A stretch of 64,000 nt of DNA from Hyphomicrobiales bacterium (GTDB taxonomy: Bacteria > Pseudomonadota > Alphaproteobacteria > Rhizobiales > Rhizobiaceae), in contig UEIF01000018.1 of assembly GCA_900468805.1 (NCBI GenBank), positions 1 to 64,000 on the forward strand, given 5' to 3'. Shown piece by piece: positions 9,530 to 18,130 of the stretch. The translations under genes and the position numbers were made by a program. Position 1 is the stretch's first letter. Every line of letters begins with the position of its first letter. The notes beneath the pieces are model-generated. The model made no database searches and had not been told where the DNA came from. It was given only the letters and a program-made list of their open reading frames with translations.

Positions 9530-9983
9530 CGCATTCGACTCCGTCTGGCCTATGCCGTCGCGCCGACTTTCGTCGCTCGAAAGCACGGAACGATCGTCAG
9601 CATGGCGTCGGCACTGGGACTCGTGCCAGAAATCCTCAACGGCGTATACGGCGCGACGAAGGCGTTCGTCATCGCCCTGACGTTCTCTCTACAGAAGGAG
9701 CTTGCCGAAAAGAGCATTCGCATCCAGGCCGTGCTCCCCGGCGCGGTGGAAACACCTTTCTGGGAAGCATCCGGCGGCTCCCTCGACCGGCTGCCCGACC
9801 AGATCGTTCCGCCGTCGGTCCCAAGCCGCCAAGAGAGCCTTCTACTCCAGTCTCACCCGGGAGCTACAGATTCGCTGCAAAATCGAGCCTTCCGATGTAA
9901 TGATTACGATGCTGACCAACTCGGACGAGGACTGGTCGTTTGGCTTCGGTCGGGCGCAGTTCCTCACCGGTGAGCTTGAATGA
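9530..9983 (+). pseudogene. SDR fragment joined to a tautomerase fragment
   Basis: From about 9540 to 9815 the plus strand reads as the middle of a classical short-chain dehydrogenase: ARKHGTIVSMASALGLVPEI, VYGATKAFVIALTFSL (YxxxK active site) and VLPGAVETPFWEASGG. It then passes, through a frame change, into a tautomerase C-terminal part: AKRAFYSSLTRELQIRCKIE, DVMITMLTNSDEDWSFGFG and AQFLTGELE, stopping at 9983. Neither half has its other end. The same functions occur intact at 16682 and 18131, although these halves resemble different subfamilies. Confidence 0.75.
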
Positions 9984-10154
9984 CAAGTAGCAGGCGTCTT
10001 GTGCGTTAGATCGCCAGAGACAGTGCTCCAATTTCGCGCGTCAACCGATACCAAGGTGTGGCGATACCAACGTGCAAGTGCGAAATGCGTTGATCCCCGG
10101 TAATTCTCACGTGCAGCTATTCCGCTGCTGAACAGAATTGGACGGAGCTGAACG

Positions 10155-10853
10155 ATGAAGATCCTCATGGTATTCACCTCTCATGACACACTCGGAAGCA
10201 CAGGGCGCAAGACGGGCTTCTGGCTCGAAGAGGGCGCCGCCCCCTACTATGTCTTCCGCGATGCCGGAGTCGAACTGACGCTCGCGTCACCCAAGGGCGG
10301 TCAACCGCCGATCGACCCGAAAAGCGATCTGCCTGAGAACCAGACGCCCGCCATGACGAGGTTCAAGCAGGACGAGGCCGCGCAGAAAGTGTTCGCGACC
10401 ACCAAGAAGCTGAGCGAAGTGCGCTCAGACGATTTCGATGCGGTTTTCTATCCGGGTGGCCATGGTCCCATGTGGGATCTGGTCGACAACTCTGAGTCCA
10501 TCCAGTTGATCGAGTCCTTCTACAACTCCGGAAAGCCCGTCGCGGCAGTCTGCCACGCCCCGGCCGTGTTGCACCGGGTAACCTACCAGGGTGCTCCGAT
10601 CGTCAAGGGCAAGCGGGTGACAGGCTTTACCAACGGCGAGGAAGAGGAAGTGCAACTGACGAAGGTCGTGCCGTTCCTCGTGGAGGACGAACTCAAGCGG
10701 CTCGGCGGCCTCTACGAGAAGAAGGCGAACTGGGAGAGCTTCGCCATTACCGATGGCAGGCTGATCACAGGGCAAAATCCCGCATCGTCCACCGCCGGAG
10801 CGCAGGCTCTCGTCGCGCTCCTCACGAGTTTGAAGGCTGGCGCCGCAGCATAG
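10155..10853 (+). CDS. DJ-1/PfpI family protein (Hsp31-like class I amidotransferase fold)
   Basis: 232 residues of the DJ-1/PfpI superfamily, Hsp31/GLX-III branch. VAAVCHAPAVLH contains the nucleophilic-elbow Cys, and FYPGGHGPMWDL precedes it as in glyoxalase III and Hsp31 enzymes. A Glu near the N-terminus (FWLEEGAAPYYVF) fits the third active-site position. Members detoxify methylglyoxal and other aldehydes or act as holdases. GGAGCTGAACG precedes the ATG. It sits among glyoxalase-like, SDR and LLM genes, which supports a reactive-carbonyl role (inference). Intact. Confidence 0.9.
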   Translation: MKILMVFTSHDTLGSTGRKTGFWLEEGAAPYYVFRDAGVELTLASPKGGQPPIDPKSDLPENQTPAMTRFKQDEAAQKVFATTKKLSEVRSDDFDAVFYPGGHGPMWDLVDNSESIQLIESFYNSGKPVAAVCHAPAVLHRVTYQGAPIVKGKRVTGFTNGEEEEVQLTKVVPFLVEDELKRLGGLYEKKANWESFAITDGRLITGQNPASSTAGAQALVALLTSLKAGAAA

Positions 10854-11127
10854 GCCGGACATCGATGAGCGAGAACGAGGTTGGGAGACGAAAACCTCAC
10901 GGCCTCACGATGACCTGAAAACGCAGAACGAGTTCAGGAGCGAAACGCCCGACGGCGGTATCGCGATCGGCGACATCGCTGTTCGGCCCGTCTACTTTGC
11001 GGGTACATGGGAAGCTCATATGTAAGGGGTGCCTTCCTTGCACATTGACCAGACACGGCAGGTCGCTCCGAAAGCTTCGCCGCGACATTGATGGCAACAA
11101 AGCGCCAGAAATCCTGTTGATCCTTAT

Positions 11128-11502
11128 TCAACGAGCCCCTTCGCGCATTTTCTCGCGGCGCGTAAACGCCCAGTCGATCAGTTCAGCCATCGATGGCCCC
11201 AGAGCTTTGCCCATTTCCGTCAGCGCGTACTCGACCTTCGGCGGCACCTGAGGATAGACGGTGCGCGTTACTAGGCCGTCCTTCTCAAGTTCCTTCAGTT
11301 GCTGGATCAGCATCTTCTGGTTCACCCCTTCGCACCGCCGTTCGAGTTCGGAAAAGCGAAGCGCCTCTTTTGCCCCGAACAACTGGCAGATTATGACAAT
11401 CTTCCATTTGCCTTCGAGCACCCGAAGGGCATCGGTCGTCACCTCCGCCCATTTGAGATGCTCTTGCGGGTCTCCGCACTTCCAGTCCCGATCCAGTGCC
11501 AT
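11128..11502 (-). CDS. HxlR-family winged-helix regulator
   Basis: About 124 residues with the full HxlR fold: DALRVLEGKWKIVIICQLFG, RFSELERRCEGVNQKMLIQQ, LKELEKDGLVTRTVYPQVPP, KVEYALTEMGKAL. I start it at ATG 11502 (MALDRDWKCGD). The conserved Cys near the N-terminus (WKCGDP) resembles the redox-sensing Cys of YodB/HypR-type members that respond to quinones or aldehydes. It is divergent from the dehydrogenase at 11597, with a TTACC-N8-GGTAA repeat right over its own leader (11505-11522), so it probably represses both. Intact. Confidence 0.9.
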   Translation of the reverse strand: MALDRDWKCGDPQEHLKWAEVTTDALRVLEGKWKIVIICQLFGAKEALRFSELERRCEGVNQKMLIQQLKELEKDGLVTRTVYPQVPPKVEYALTEMGKALGPSMAELIDWAFTRREKMREGAR

Positions 11503-11504
11503 AC

Positions 11505-11522
11505 TTACCTTTTTGCGGGTAA
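11505..11522. promoter_or_regulatory. Candidate HxlR operator
   Basis: TTACC at 11505-11509 and GGTAA at 11518-11522 form an inverted repeat with 8 nt between. It overlaps the ribosome-site region of the HxlR gene and lies 75 bp before the divergent dehydrogenase start. HxlR/YodB proteins bind short dyads of this size. Assignment is inferred from position. Confidence 0.4.
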
Positions 11523-11596
11523 CCCACTTATCCGTCAGTTCTTGTCGATGCCTCAGCATCTATTATCTCGGTCTGCAGAACAACAGGATCACAATC

Positions 11597-12343
11597 ATGA
11601 AGATCGGCATTATCGGTATCGGCAACATCGGAGGTACCCTTGCCCGCAAGCTCGCATCTGCGGGTCATAACGTCAGCGTCGCGAACTCCAAGGGCGCTGA
11701 CGCGGTTCGGCCTTTTGCGGAAAAGATCGGAGCGACGCCCACCGATACGAGGGGAGCTATCTCCGGGGCGGATATGGTGATCATGTCCATTCCGCTTCCA
11801 GCTATCGAAAAGCTGCCGAAGGGCCTCTTCGACGGCCTACCTGACGGCGTCCCTATCGTAGACACCAGCAACTATTATCCGGGCCTGCGCGATCCACAGA
11901 TCGCCGCCCTCGATGCTGGCGAGGTCGAAAGCGTCTGGGTCTCCGAGCAGCTCGGCCGCTCGGTCATCAAGGCGTTCAACAACATCCTCGCGCATTCCCT
12001 GGCGGAACTTGGTCAGCCCGACGGGACTCCTGGTCGTCTGGCAGTGGCGGTCGCCGGAGACGACGAGGCAGCCAAGCAGCTCGTGATGGGCATCGTCAAC
12101 GAAGTTGGGTTTGATTCGGTTGATGGCGGTTCGCTTGGAGAGTCCTGGCGGCAGCAACCGTCGACGCCGGGCTACTGCTGTGATTACGACGCGGCCACCA
12201 TGCGCAAGGCGCTCGGGGCGGCGGTAAAGGGTGAAGCGCCCGAGACGCGTGACCAACTCATCGGCAAATTTGCAACGCTTGCGGCAAGCCCCACACATGA
12301 TGATGTCGTGGCAATGAACCGTTCGATGAATCCTTTGACCTGA
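11597..12343 (+). CDS. NADPH-dependent F420 reductase-like / NAD(P)-binding oxidoreductase
   Basis: 248 residues. The N-terminal Rossmann fold is plain: MKIGIIGIGNIGGTLARKLA (GxGxxG) with VSVANSKG at the end of beta-2, where the Asn-Ser pair suggests NADP. Further segments DMVIMSIPLPAI, VPIVDTSNYYPGL and IKAFNNILAHSL match the F420:NADP oxidoreductase/ProC-like family; bacterial members without F420 act as NADPH dehydrogenases on unknown substrates. GRLAVAVAGDDEAAKQLV and GFDSVDGGSLGESWRQQP complete the family pattern. It is divergent from the HxlR gene and probably controlled by it. Intact. Confidence 0.85.
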   Translation: MKIGIIGIGNIGGTLARKLASAGHNVSVANSKGADAVRPFAEKIGATPTDTRGAISGADMVIMSIPLPAIEKLPKGLFDGLPDGVPIVDTSNYYPGLRDPQIAALDAGEVESVWVSEQLGRSVIKAFNNILAHSLAELGQPDGTPGRLAVAVAGDDEAAKQLVMGIVNEVGFDSVDGGSLGESWRQQPSTPGYCCDYDAATMRKALGAAVKGEAPETRDQLIGKFATLAASPTHDDVVAMNRSMNPLT

Positions 12344-12349
12344 GGCGCA

Positions 12350-12651
12350 CCATGACAGAAGCAGGGGCAGGAGCGGTGCTGGTAATGGTGCTCGCACATT
12401 GTACGTATCTTCTGTGGCCTCAAGAGCCGAACCAGATGAAAGAGGTCGGACGTTCGCAGCCTGGTAAGAGCGGAGGTGTAGGCCTTGCGTTCGGAAATGA
12501 GCATGGAGAAGGCTAGAGCGCCGTTCATCCGATGTTGAAGCACGGTGTTGCCATGAACGTCGATGACCGTAACTGTGACCGGTATCTTTGCACGGACGGA
12601 CTCCGTCTCCACGCAGTCGGCAATATCCTTCGCCAAGGAAAGCATGTCCAT
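12350..12651 (-). pseudogene. GlcG/HbpS (DUF336) heme-binding family protein, 3'-truncated
   Basis: ATG 12651, after AAAGGAGCTTTGAAA, opens MDMLSLAKDIADCVETESVR, VTVTVIDVHGNTVLQHRMNG and ALAFSMLISERKAYTSALTR. This is the N-terminal two thirds of a GlcG-like protein. After LRTSDLFHLV (about 12440) the expected glycine-rich C-terminal half is missing and the frame runs into unrelated sequence and then across the 3' end of the gene at 11597. Function of the family: heme or small-molecule binding, uncertain. Confidence 0.7.
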
Positions 12652-12713
12652 TTTCAAAGCTCCTTTCAATGTCCGATAACAAAAGGCAGTTGCGGTTCTT
12701 CCACAGGCTCCGG

Positions 12714-13598
12714 TTAGTCGTAATAATCAGGCAGACGCTTTAGCTGGTCGGCCTGATGCTTGTCGTGATTGATAAAGAGCTGGGCGTCGTAGTCGGCCAT
12801 GATTTGCTTGATCCGATCCATGGACGCAACGGATTCGCCCTTGTCGACGTTCAGCGACGGAACGATGTCCCGTTCCAAATTGTCCTCGAGGTGGGCGACG
12901 TCGCCAGACAGGACGATGTAGCCGGACTTGGCTAGATGCACCATCAGCGACTGGCTTCCGGGCGTGTGTCCGGGCGTTGAAATCAACCTGACGCTTCCGT
13001 CACGAAAGATATCGATGTCGCCAGTAATCAGTTCCAGCCGCCGAGGTTGCCCAAGTAGTTTGCGAGCGAGCGTCACCAGCGTGCTCAGGTTTGGGTCTGA
13101 AGGGGGAGGCGAGTTGATCCACAGATATTCCGCTTGCTGCATGACCACTGTCGCATCGGGAAAAAGTCCAATGTTCCCGATGTGGTCACCGTGCGTATGA
13201 GACACAAGAACATAGTTGACATCGGCGGGTTTTAATCCGATCGCCGCGAGTTGTGAGGATATCGTCCTGTCAAGGTGATAGACGATGAGGCTGGGAAGAG
13301 TGGACCATCCTTTGGGATCGCCGATCGTGGACTCCGGAACGCCAGTGTCCCACATCAAATAATCCGTTCGATGCTGAATGAGATAGCATGTCGAGGAGAA
13401 CTCGATCGATTTCCCCTTGTTTTCACCGGGCGTCCAAACGGATTCATCGTTTGCGAGCGAATGGCCGCAGTCCACCCTGTAGAGGCGATCGATCGTCGCA
13501 GCGGGTTTGCCGTTGTCCGTCGCCGACAGGTCGTGAACGTTTGCAAACGAGGCGAGTACGAAGCTGAGCGGCGCGGCAATTGCCGAGAGGGATTTCAT
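12714..13598 (-). CDS. Exported metallo-beta-lactamase-fold hydrolase, AHL-lactonase-like
   Basis: 294 residues with an N-terminal export signal (MKSLSAIAAPLSFVLASFAN). VLVSHTHGDHIGN is the HxHxDH dinuclear-zinc motif; further ligands are the His in STPGHTPGSQS, the Asp in VLSGDVAH and the His in FINHDKHQ. GVPESTIGDPKGW and YRVDCGHSLAND fit the N-acyl-homoserine-lactonase-like branch (AiiA/AttM relatives), so lactone hydrolysis or quorum quenching is possible, though many such proteins have other substrates. AGGAGGAGTGCA precedes the ATG. Intact; it faces the GlcG remnant 62 bp away. Confidence 0.85.
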   Translation of the reverse strand: MKSLSAIAAPLSFVLASFANVHDLSATDNGKPAATIDRLYRVDCGHSLANDESVWTPGENKGKSIEFSSTCYLIQHRTDYLMWDTGVPESTIGDPKGWSTLPSLIVYHLDRTISSQLAAIGLKPADVNYVLVSHTHGDHIGNIGLFPDATVVMQQAEYLWINSPPPSDPNLSTLVTLARKLLGQPRRLELITGDIDIFRDGSVRLISTPGHTPGSQSLMVHLAKSGYIVLSGDVAHLEDNLERDIVPSLNVDKGESVASMDRIKQIMADYDAQLFINHDKHQADQLKRLPDYYD

Positions 13599-13861
13599 TG
13601 CACTCCTCCTGGACTCAAAGCGCGGACCAGCGCTGATTAGGGGCGTCTGTGATGAGCGAGACGACTATTAAAATCTAAGCCTGAGGCGGCAGACGGGGTT
13701 ATTGAACTTAGGTATCGATGACCAGGGATATCGGACGGATGCTGGACGGTTTAGTCCAGCATTCTATCTCAAGCGCCTGGAGCACACGCGCTTTACTCAT
13801 GGTCGTTACGCGCCGCGCGTGGGCGCAGTCAGTTGCCCGCTTGTCTGCGGCAGCCGACGAC

Positions 13862-13877
13862 ACCATCGTACAATGGA
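13862..13877. promoter_or_regulatory. 16-bp near-palindrome, copy 2
   Basis: ACCATCGTACAATGGA, identical to the complement of 7896-7911 and preceded by GAC where copy 1 has GAT. It is 115-130 bp upstream of the NTF2-like gene at 13992. The rest of 13599-13991 holds no gene I can support. Confidence 0.4.
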
Positions 13878-13991
13878 ACCAACGATCACGCTGGAGCACT
13901 CTCGGGGTCTATGAAGGGCGCGACGACGTTGTGGCCGCCCACAGATCAGACCTAACGGGGCCGGGTGCCTTTGCAATGAATGGAGATATCG

Positions 13992-14459
13992 ATGTCCAAG
14001 ATGCTAGATCTCACTGAGATCGACGGCAATGAGACGAAGCGGGGCGACGGCAACCCGATCGACGCATTGATCGGATTCTACCAGGCTTTCAACACGAGCG
14101 ATCTCGGGGGGCTCGAAGCCGTGTGGCTAGGAGGTTCGGAACCCAGCATGGACAATCCCATCGGCGGCATCCGCCGCGGGTGGGAGCAGATCGCAGAAGG
14201 ATACTCGAAGCTGTTCAAGGGACAGGCGACAGTTCACGTGACCTTCCATGACTTCACGAGCCAGGGCGGTGACGACTGGCATCTCTTCGTCGGCCGAGAA
14301 CGTGGAATCTGCAGGACGGCAACTGAGACGCTCGACGTCACGTTCCGGACGACCCGGTGGTTCGTGCGCAAGGAAGGGGCCTGGCGACAGCTCCACCATC
14401 ACGGGTCGGTTGAGGATCCGCAGATGCTGGCTGCCTATCAGAAATTGATCTTCGGATGA
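13992..14459 (+). CDS. NTF2-like / SnoaL-type protein
   Basis: 155 residues of the ketosteroid-isomerase-like cone fold: PIDALIGFYQAFNTSDLGGL, WLGGSEPSMDNPIGGIRRGW, EQIAEGYSKLF, then beta strands VHVTFHDFT and DVTFRTTRWFVRKEGAWRQL, ending HHHGSVEDPQMLAAYQKLIF. The length and last segments match stand-alone NTF2 proteins that often accompany SDR and monooxygenase genes. GGAGATATCG precedes ATG 13992. Substrate unknown. Intact; convergent with the LLM gene. Confidence 0.85.
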   Translation: MSKMLDLTEIDGNETKRGDGNPIDALIGFYQAFNTSDLGGLEAVWLGGSEPSMDNPIGGIRRGWEQIAEGYSKLFKGQATVHVTFHDFTSQGGDDWHLFVGRERGICRTATETLDVTFRTTRWFVRKEGAWRQLHHHGSVEDPQMLAAYQKLIFG

Positions 14460-14508
14460 AGAGAGCGAGCGCCGGCCGATGTCGACGCTCGGCGCGGACA
14501 CGCCCCCG

Positions 14509-15546
14509 CTAGTTGTAAAGTTCTCCCCGCACCAAAGGCGCAACGTCGGTTCCCAGTAGTTCGATCGAACGACGCATCGCTTTCGCGTCGAGCGCGGCGG
14601 TGCTCATCTGGAAGGTGATGCGCGCGATCCCTCCCAATGTCCTGTTAACATGCAATATCTTGGTGGCTACCGTTTGAGGGCTGCCGACCAGGAACGCGCC
14701 ATCGCGCCCGCACATGTGCTCGAATTGAGCCTGCGTCGGCGGCGGCCAGCCCCGCTCCTTTCCAGCGTCCGTGAACATTTGGAACCAGCCCGGGAAGAAC
14801 GCTTCCTTGGCCGCCTCGTCGGTCTCTCCCACAAAGCCGAGACCATGCACGCCGAGCCTCTGGTTCTCGGGAGGATGGCCGGACGCAAGCCACGCACGTC
14901 GATACAGTTCGACGAGAGGCTGGAAGCGCTCGAAGCTACCGCCGATGATGGCAATCATCAACGGCAAGCCAAGTCTTCCAGCGCGGATGAACGATTCAGG
15001 CGTCCCGCCGACGCCAAGCCAGATAGGCAAGAATGGCTGGTGCGGGCGGGGAAATACTCCCTCGCCATTGATCGCAGGACGAAAACGGCCCTGCCACTTG
15101 ATGTTGGGATGCTCCCTGACCTTTAGCAACAGGTCCAGCTTTTCCGCAAAGAGCGCATCGTAGTCCCGCAGGTCGAATCCGAAGAGAGGGTAGGCCTCCA
15201 CGGAGGAGCCGCGACCCACCACGATTTCCGCGCGTCCGCGGGAAATCAGATCCAGCGTGGCGAACTCCTGGAAGAGCCGCACGGGATCGGCGGCGCTCAG
15301 GACAGCGACGGCGCTCGTCAGCCTTATCGACTTCGTGCGCGCAGCCGCAGCGGCGAGGATCACCGCCGGCGCGGAATCAAGCGCGTTCTCCCGATGGTGT
15401 TCACCCATTCCGAAGACATCGAGACCGACTTGATCCGCCAACTCGACTTCGGCCAGCACGCTCCCCATGCGGTCGATAGCCGACTGCAACCGCCCCGTAG
15501 CGGGGTCGGTCAAGAGCATGGCAAAACTGTCGATACCAATCTCCAA
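14509..15546 (-). CDS. LLM-class flavin-dependent oxidoreductase (luciferase-like)
   Basis: 345 residues of the bacterial-luciferase-like monooxygenase family (F420/FMN TIM barrel). Typical blocks: VFGMGEHHRENALDSAPAVI, IRLTSAVAVLSAADPVRLFQ, LISRGRAEIVVGRGSSVEAY, PIWLGVGGTPESFIRAG and DGAFLVGSPQTVATKIL. Start is TTG 15546 with AAGGA 8 nt upstream. FMNH2 would come from a separate reductase; none is adjacent, though the F420-reductase-like protein at 11597 may be relevant (speculative). Intact. Confidence 0.9.
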   Translation of the reverse strand: MEIGIDSFAMLLTDPATGRLQSAIDRMGSVLAEVELADQVGLDVFGMGEHHRENALDSAPAVILAAAAARTKSIRLTSAVAVLSAADPVRLFQEFATLDLISRGRAEIVVGRGSSVEAYPLFGFDLRDYDALFAEKLDLLLKVREHPNIKWQGRFRPAINGEGVFPRPHQPFLPIWLGVGGTPESFIRAGRLGLPLMIAIIGGSFERFQPLVELYRRAWLASGHPPENQRLGVHGLGFVGETDEAAKEAFFPGWFQMFTDAGKERGWPPPTQAQFEHMCGRDGAFLVGSPQTVATKILHVNRTLGGIARITFQMSTAALDAKAMRRSIELLGTDVAPLVRGELYN

Positions 15547-15753
15547 CGTAGTATCCTTTCACGGCAAGGTTGCCACCCGAGCGCCAAGTGCGGATACGGC
15601 GGCGGAAACCGGCCACTCATCACACGGTTGGCGAGCGCCGCGCCACCCTCCTTTATCTGATGGAAATCATCGAAATATTCGATAGGTGCATCGCGCCACT
15701 AGACCGCTCTCTGAACCGCCACAGTAACCTTCATGCTCAGGAATCGACATCCT

Positions 15754-15862
15754 TCAAACCGCCTTCGCGAAGGCCTCCGGGGCCTCTTGCGGAAGGTTGT
15801 GGCCAATCCCGCCCGTGACCAGGCGGTGTTCGTACGTCGCCTTGAACTTCCCGGCGTATGCC
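15754..15862 (-). pseudogene. Alpha/beta-hydrolase C-terminal scrap
   Basis: A 36-codon frame, KFKATYEHRLVTGGIGHNLP then QEAPEAFAKAV and TGA, resembles the last strand-helix of an alpha/beta hydrolase with its catalytic His (GIGHNLP). It is joined directly to the 3' end of the VOC gene, whose own tail (HEAVWGP) looks atypical. Everything upstream of the scrap is absent. Confidence 0.55.
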
Positions 15863-16414
15863 TTAGGGTCCCCAGACGGCTTCGTGAAGCTGCGTCGTGA
15901 AGCTCGTGTCCGCGGGCGCTCCAGGTAGACGCGCCGTCACCTCCTGCAAGGTCCATCCGTTGCCATCTGGGTCCTCGAACGTAACATACGAGGCGTAGCT
16001 CTTCCTTTCGGGATTGGGTCCCTTGGCAATTCCCTTGCCGTTGGAGTGGTGGAAGATACCGCCCACGTCATGAAAAGGTTCGCTGACTTTCACTCCGCGC
16101 CTGACCAGGTCGTCGCGTGCGGCAATCACGTCGGAGACGACGAGGTGCATACCCTGCGCGGAGCCGGGAGTCGCAACCGTGATGTTCTTTCCAAACATCA
16201 CCGAGCATCCAGAGCCTATCGGGCTGAATTGAACGATGCGATAGTCGTCGCCCGTGGAGTGGTCGATGTCCAGGCGCCAGCCAAGGCTCTCGTAGAAGAT
16301 TCTGGCACGATCGACGTCGGAGACCGGAATCACGAGGAGTTCAAGATTCATGATCGTCGTGCCTGTTTCCGAGGTCTTAGCTAGAGGTTTTGTTTGCAGC
16401 GTCGCGTCGTTCAT
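15863..16414 (-). CDS. VOC-family glyoxalase-like protein
   Basis: 183 residues. The vicinal-oxygen-chelate fold shows LELLVIPVSDVDRARIFYES, LGWRLDIDHSTGDDYRIVQF, SPIGSGCSVMFGKNI, MHLVVSDVIAARDDLVRRGV and YVTFEDPDGNGWTLQEVTAR. Members are metal-dependent lyases, dioxygenases or resistance proteins. ATG 16414 follows GGAGGATCCCGAC; a short leader precedes the domain (second ATG 16351). The C-terminus after ARLPGA may have been replaced when the hydrolase scrap was joined. Divergent from the SDR operon. Confidence 0.85.
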   Translation of the reverse strand: MNDATLQTKPLAKTSETGTTIMNLELLVIPVSDVDRARIFYESLGWRLDIDHSTGDDYRIVQFSPIGSGCSVMFGKNITVATPGSAQGMHLVVSDVIAARDDLVRRGVKVSEPFHDVGGIFHHSNGKGIAKGPNPERKSYASYVTFEDPDGNGWTLQEVTARLPGAPADTSFTTQLHEAVWGP

Positions 16415-16681
16415 GTCGGGATCCTCCAAGTTGAAAAGACCGCCGAAGCATGGCGGCGAATAGAGGCTACCTGGGACAACATCCGGCTGATATTGTCCGA
16501 TGGTGTTCCCGATACCTTGTTATCGCATGCGCCGGAGACGAGCATTCCCCCGGAAAACGGCATAGTGACTGCCGCAGTCCGGCAATTCTTCCGAGAGCCG
16601 ACAGGTCCTAAATTCATTGCACCGACGCCGAGGGCGGCGGGCGGCCCAATCAGGACCGCTGCAATTGAAAGGATTCACATC

Positions 16682-17395
16682 ATGAGCAATGATCGGAAGG
16701 TCGCCATCATCACCGGGGCATCGCAGGGCATTGGCGAAGGTCTCGTCCGTGCCTATCGCGAGCGGAATTATCGGGTCGTCGCTACCTCGCGTTCAATCAA
16801 GCAGGGTTCGGACGAAGGCGTGCACGCCGTAGCTGGCGACATCTCCAATTCCGAGACGGCAGACCGTGTGGTGCGCGAGGCACTCGAGCGCTACGGCCGC
16901 GTGGACACGCTGGTCAACAACGCGGGTGTGTTCACTGCAAAGCCTTTCGTCGACTTCACTCAGGAAGACTACGACCTGAACTTCGGCGTGAACGTTTCGG
17001 GCTTCTTCCACATCACGCAGCGGGTGGCGAGGGAGATGCTCAAGCAGGGCTCGGGTCACATCGTCAGTATCACGACGAGCCTTGTAAACCAGCCGGTGTC
17101 GAGCGTCCCCACGGCTCTCGCATCGCTCACCAAGGGCGGTCTGAACGCCGTCACGAAGGAACTGGCAATCGAATTTGCCAAGACGGGCGTCCGGGTGAAT
17201 GCCGTGTCTCCTGGCATCATCAAGACCCCGATGCATGCTCCCGAGACCCACGAGTTCCTCTCCGCGCTGCATCCGGTCGGCCACATGGGCGAGATCAGCG
17301 ACATCGTCGAGGCCGTGATCTACCTCGAGGGCGCAAGCTTCGTCACGGGAGAGATCCTGCACGTCGACGGTGGCCAGAACGCCGGCCGCTGGTAG
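16682..17395 (+). CDS. Short-chain dehydrogenase/reductase with altered catalytic Tyr
   Basis: 237 residues with a classical SDR cofactor fold: VAIITGASQGIGEGLVRAYR (TGxxxGIG), AVAGDIS, DTLVNNAGVF, IVSITTS, VNAVSPGIIKTPM. The first catalytic Ser region is present (SITTSL), but the YxxxK motif reads ASLTK, with Ala where Tyr belongs (VPTALASLTKGGLNAVTKEL). Reduction by the standard mechanism is therefore doubtful. It may be a subfamily with another proton donor or a binding protein. It starts the row SDR, DsbA-like, tautomerase, with gaps of about 70 and 36 bp. Intact by length. Confidence 0.88.
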   Translation: MSNDRKVAIITGASQGIGEGLVRAYRERNYRVVATSRSIKQGSDEGVHAVAGDISNSETADRVVREALERYGRVDTLVNNAGVFTAKPFVDFTQEDYDLNFGVNVSGFFHITQRVAREMLKQGSGHIVSITTSLVNQPVSSVPTALASLTKGGLNAVTKELAIEFAKTGVRVNAVSPGIIKTPMHAPETHEFLSALHPVGHMGEISDIVEAVIYLEGASFVTGEILHVDGGQNAGRW

Positions 17396-17464
17396 GCCGC
17401 TGAGAAACCGGGTGCGCGTCGTGAATGCGCCACGCACCCTTGCTGACAAGTGAAAGGAAAGACA

Positions 17465-18094
17465 ATGGAACTCGTACTGGCCGCCGATCCGATGTGCTCT
17501 TGGTGCTATGGATTCGGCAAGCAAATGGAGCTTCTGCTCCAGCGGCGTCCGGACGCCTCGCTGAAGATCGTTCTCGGCGGGCTCCGCGCGGGCGCAACCG
17601 ACGTTCTCGACGACGCAGGCAAGCAGTTCAGACTGCACCACTGGGCGAAGGTCGAGGAAGCCAGCGGCGTACCGTTCAACCGTGACGGCCTGCTTGCAAG
17701 AACGGGCTTCGTCTACGACACCGAGCCTGTATGCCGCGCGGTCGTGACCGCTCGAATCCTTCGGCCGGAGGCGGATCTTCTGAAGGTCTTCCGTGCATTC
17801 CAGCACGCGTTCTACGTCGATGCGCTCGACACCACGAATGGCCTCGTACTGGCGGAAGTCGGATCGCGCGCTCTTGAGGATCTTGGCCATCCCGTCACCG
17901 CCGACGAGTTCCTGGAGACCTTTAAGAAACGGAGCACCATCGAAGACGCAGCGACAGACTTCGCCACGTCTCGTACCATGGGCGTCTCGAGTTTCCCCAC
18001 GCTTTTCCTGAAGAAGGGTGGAGCTCTTCGCAGGGTCGGCGCTGGATATGCGCATGTCGATGAACTTGAGAACCACCTTGCGGCGATGGCCTAG
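17465..18094 (+). CDS. DsbA-family (FrnE/HCCA-isomerase-like) thioredoxin-fold protein
   Basis: 209 residues without signal peptide, so cytoplasmic. DPMCSWCYGFGKQM carries a CxxC (CSWC) redox motif at the start of the fold. A helical insertion follows (LKVFRAFQHAFYVDALDTTN), then VSSFPTLFLKKGG with the cis-Pro. This is the FrnE-like branch used in oxidative-stress defence and polyketide modification. AGGAAAGACA precedes ATG 17465. Likely co-transcribed with the SDR and the tautomerase. Confidence 0.9.
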   Translation: MELVLAADPMCSWCYGFGKQMELLLQRRPDASLKIVLGGLRAGATDVLDDAGKQFRLHHWAKVEEASGVPFNRDGLLARTGFVYDTEPVCRAVVTARILRPEADLLKVFRAFQHAFYVDALDTTNGLVLAEVGSRALEDLGHPVTADEFLETFKKRSTIEDAATDFATSRTMGVSSFPTLFLKKGGALRRVGAGYAHVDELENHLAAMA

Positions 18095-18130
18095 CAGATC
18101 GATCCAGATCTTGAACCAGGAGATTACGAG

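Noticed and set aside
16500-16530. GATACCTTGTTATC as an operator before the SDR operon
   Set aside because: Only the outer four bases are symmetric and the distance to the start (about 160 bp) is long; too weak to list.
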